Origin: Chloroflexota bacterium | GTDB lineage: Bacteria > Chloroflexota > Anaerolineae > UBA7937 > JACPPX01 | DNA length: 6,320 nucleotides | NCBI GenBank assembly: GCA_016196905.1 | Contig: JACPWV010000174.1 | Coordinates: forward strand, 1-6,320 | Direction: 5' to 3' | In this document: in pieces, positions 6,065-6,320 of the stretch | How the letters are laid out: every line of letters starts with the position of its first letter | Position numbering within the stretch: the first letter of the stretch is position 1 | Made by a program: the position numbers and the translations under genes | The notes under the pieces: model-generated | Databases searched by the model: none | Seen by the model: the letters and a program-made list of their open reading frames with translations, nothing else | What the model was told of the DNA's origin: nothing

Positions 6065-6093
6065 ATCTGGCCCCGACATCATCGGGGCCAGAT
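6065..6093 (-). terminator. Likely terminator of the gene at the right edge
   Basis: A perfect 12-bp stem, ATCTGGCCCCGA (6065-6076) with TCGGGGCCAGAT (6082-6093), has a five-base loop. It lies 52 bases after the stop codon at 6146. On the minus strand the tail reads TTGCTGTT, which is mildly U-rich; the plus strand side has no T-run next to the stem. It is assigned to the minus strand for that reason and because of the gene order. Confidence 0.6.
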
Positions 6094-6145
6094 GAACCAC
6101 CCTACTCTGTTTCGCAGCCTGTTGCGATGGTGAGAAGGCGCTACC

Positions 6146-6320
6146 TCATAAAAAGCTAGCGGCGAAACTGAGTACTCTCCAGTAAGCCCGCCGTACAAAA
6201 TCGGGCCAGCTTCGATCCGGCAAGAGCGGGGGAAAAGAAAGGGCCCCTGCCTCGTGCCAAGCGTTGCTCCAGCCGCTGGTGTCCCACAAGAGATCGGCGC
6301 CGGGCAGCCCGGCCTCGGCG
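6146..6320 (-). CDS. Unidentified protein, C-terminal 57 residues (5' end beyond window)
   Basis: The reading frame enters from the right edge (first full codon 6319-6317) and ends at TGA (6148-6146). The 57 residues contain five tryptophans (positions 12, 17, 21, 38 and 47 of the fragment). Visible pieces are LLWDTSGWSNAWHEAG and SWPDFVRRAYWRVLSF. The frame has G or C in most third codon positions, and its composition is more protein-like than the competing frames: one gives an Arg-rich peptide ending at a TAG nearby, another lacks third-position bias. A strong hairpin follows 52 bases downstream, where a terminator is expected. I do not recognise the family; the aromatic and basic end would suit an enzyme or a membrane-associated protein, but that is a guess. 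It could still be a chance open frame, since only a short piece is visible. Confidence 0.5.
   Translation of the reverse strand, partial: AEAGLPGADLLWDTSGWSNAWHEAGALSFPPLLPDRSWPDFVRRAYWRVLSFAASFL

Noticed and set aside
6085..6120. Possible second T-box: AGGGTGGTTC, and the decamer AGGCTGCGAA shared with the valS Stem I start
   Set aside because: There is no ACCGCG after the TGG, no specifier or Stem I architecture, and no tRNA-related gene downstream. A shared 10-mer plus a 7-base match is within chance, though the similarity was noted.
1..6320. CRISPR array, insertion sequence, phage or defence genes
   Set aside because: I found no regularly spaced repeats, no transposase or integrase motifs and no terminal inverted repeats. 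The gene content is housekeeping plus two envelope proteins and an unidentified fragment.

Overview
The window is a GC-rich bacterial chromosome segment (GC about 60% by eye) in which every gene I can support is on the minus strand, so it reads right to left. The likely host is a member of the Chloroflexota or a similar monoderm-like lineage. The reasons are a T-box-controlled valyl-tRNA synthetase gene, a GTG start with a near-perfect Shine-Dalgarno sequence, an LPXTG-type sorting signal, a DUF2207 membrane protein, and a short REP-like palindrome of a type I recall from such genomes. This assignment is inference; I could run no search.

From the right edge: (1) the last 57 codons of an unidentified tryptophan-rich protein (6146-6320). 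(2) A 240-base spacer holding a perfect 12-bp hairpin, probably that gene's terminator, and a promoter for the next gene (TTGTTA, 17 bases, TAGAAT). (3) A 219-residue secreted protein (5246-5905) with a signal peptide, a small PKD-like domain, a Pro/Thr/Gly linker and an LPTTG cell-wall sorting signal. (4) A regulatory region with a strong promoter (TTGACA, 17 bases, TAGAAT) and a complete valine T-box riboswitch. Stem I, the GUC specifier, Stem III, the T-box bulge, and mutually exclusive antiterminator and terminator can all be read. (5) valS (2098-4785), whose true start is a GTG after the riboswitch; an ATG at 4914 lies inside the leader. (6) rsmD (1426-1980), 117 bases downstream and probably co-transcribed. 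(7) A DUF2207 membrane protein (1-1363, cut by the left edge) with its own near-consensus promoter in the 62-base gap after rsmD.

valS and rsmD form a translation-related pair: uncharged tRNA-Val would permit read-through into the synthetase gene and probably into the 16S rRNA methyltransferase gene behind it. The two flanking envelope genes seem to be separate transcription units. I see no novel multi-gene system. The points most worth a second look are the palindrome inside the T-box leader, the altered catalytic motif of RsmD (Ala-Pro-Pro-Gln), and the sortase substrate with no sortase nearby.
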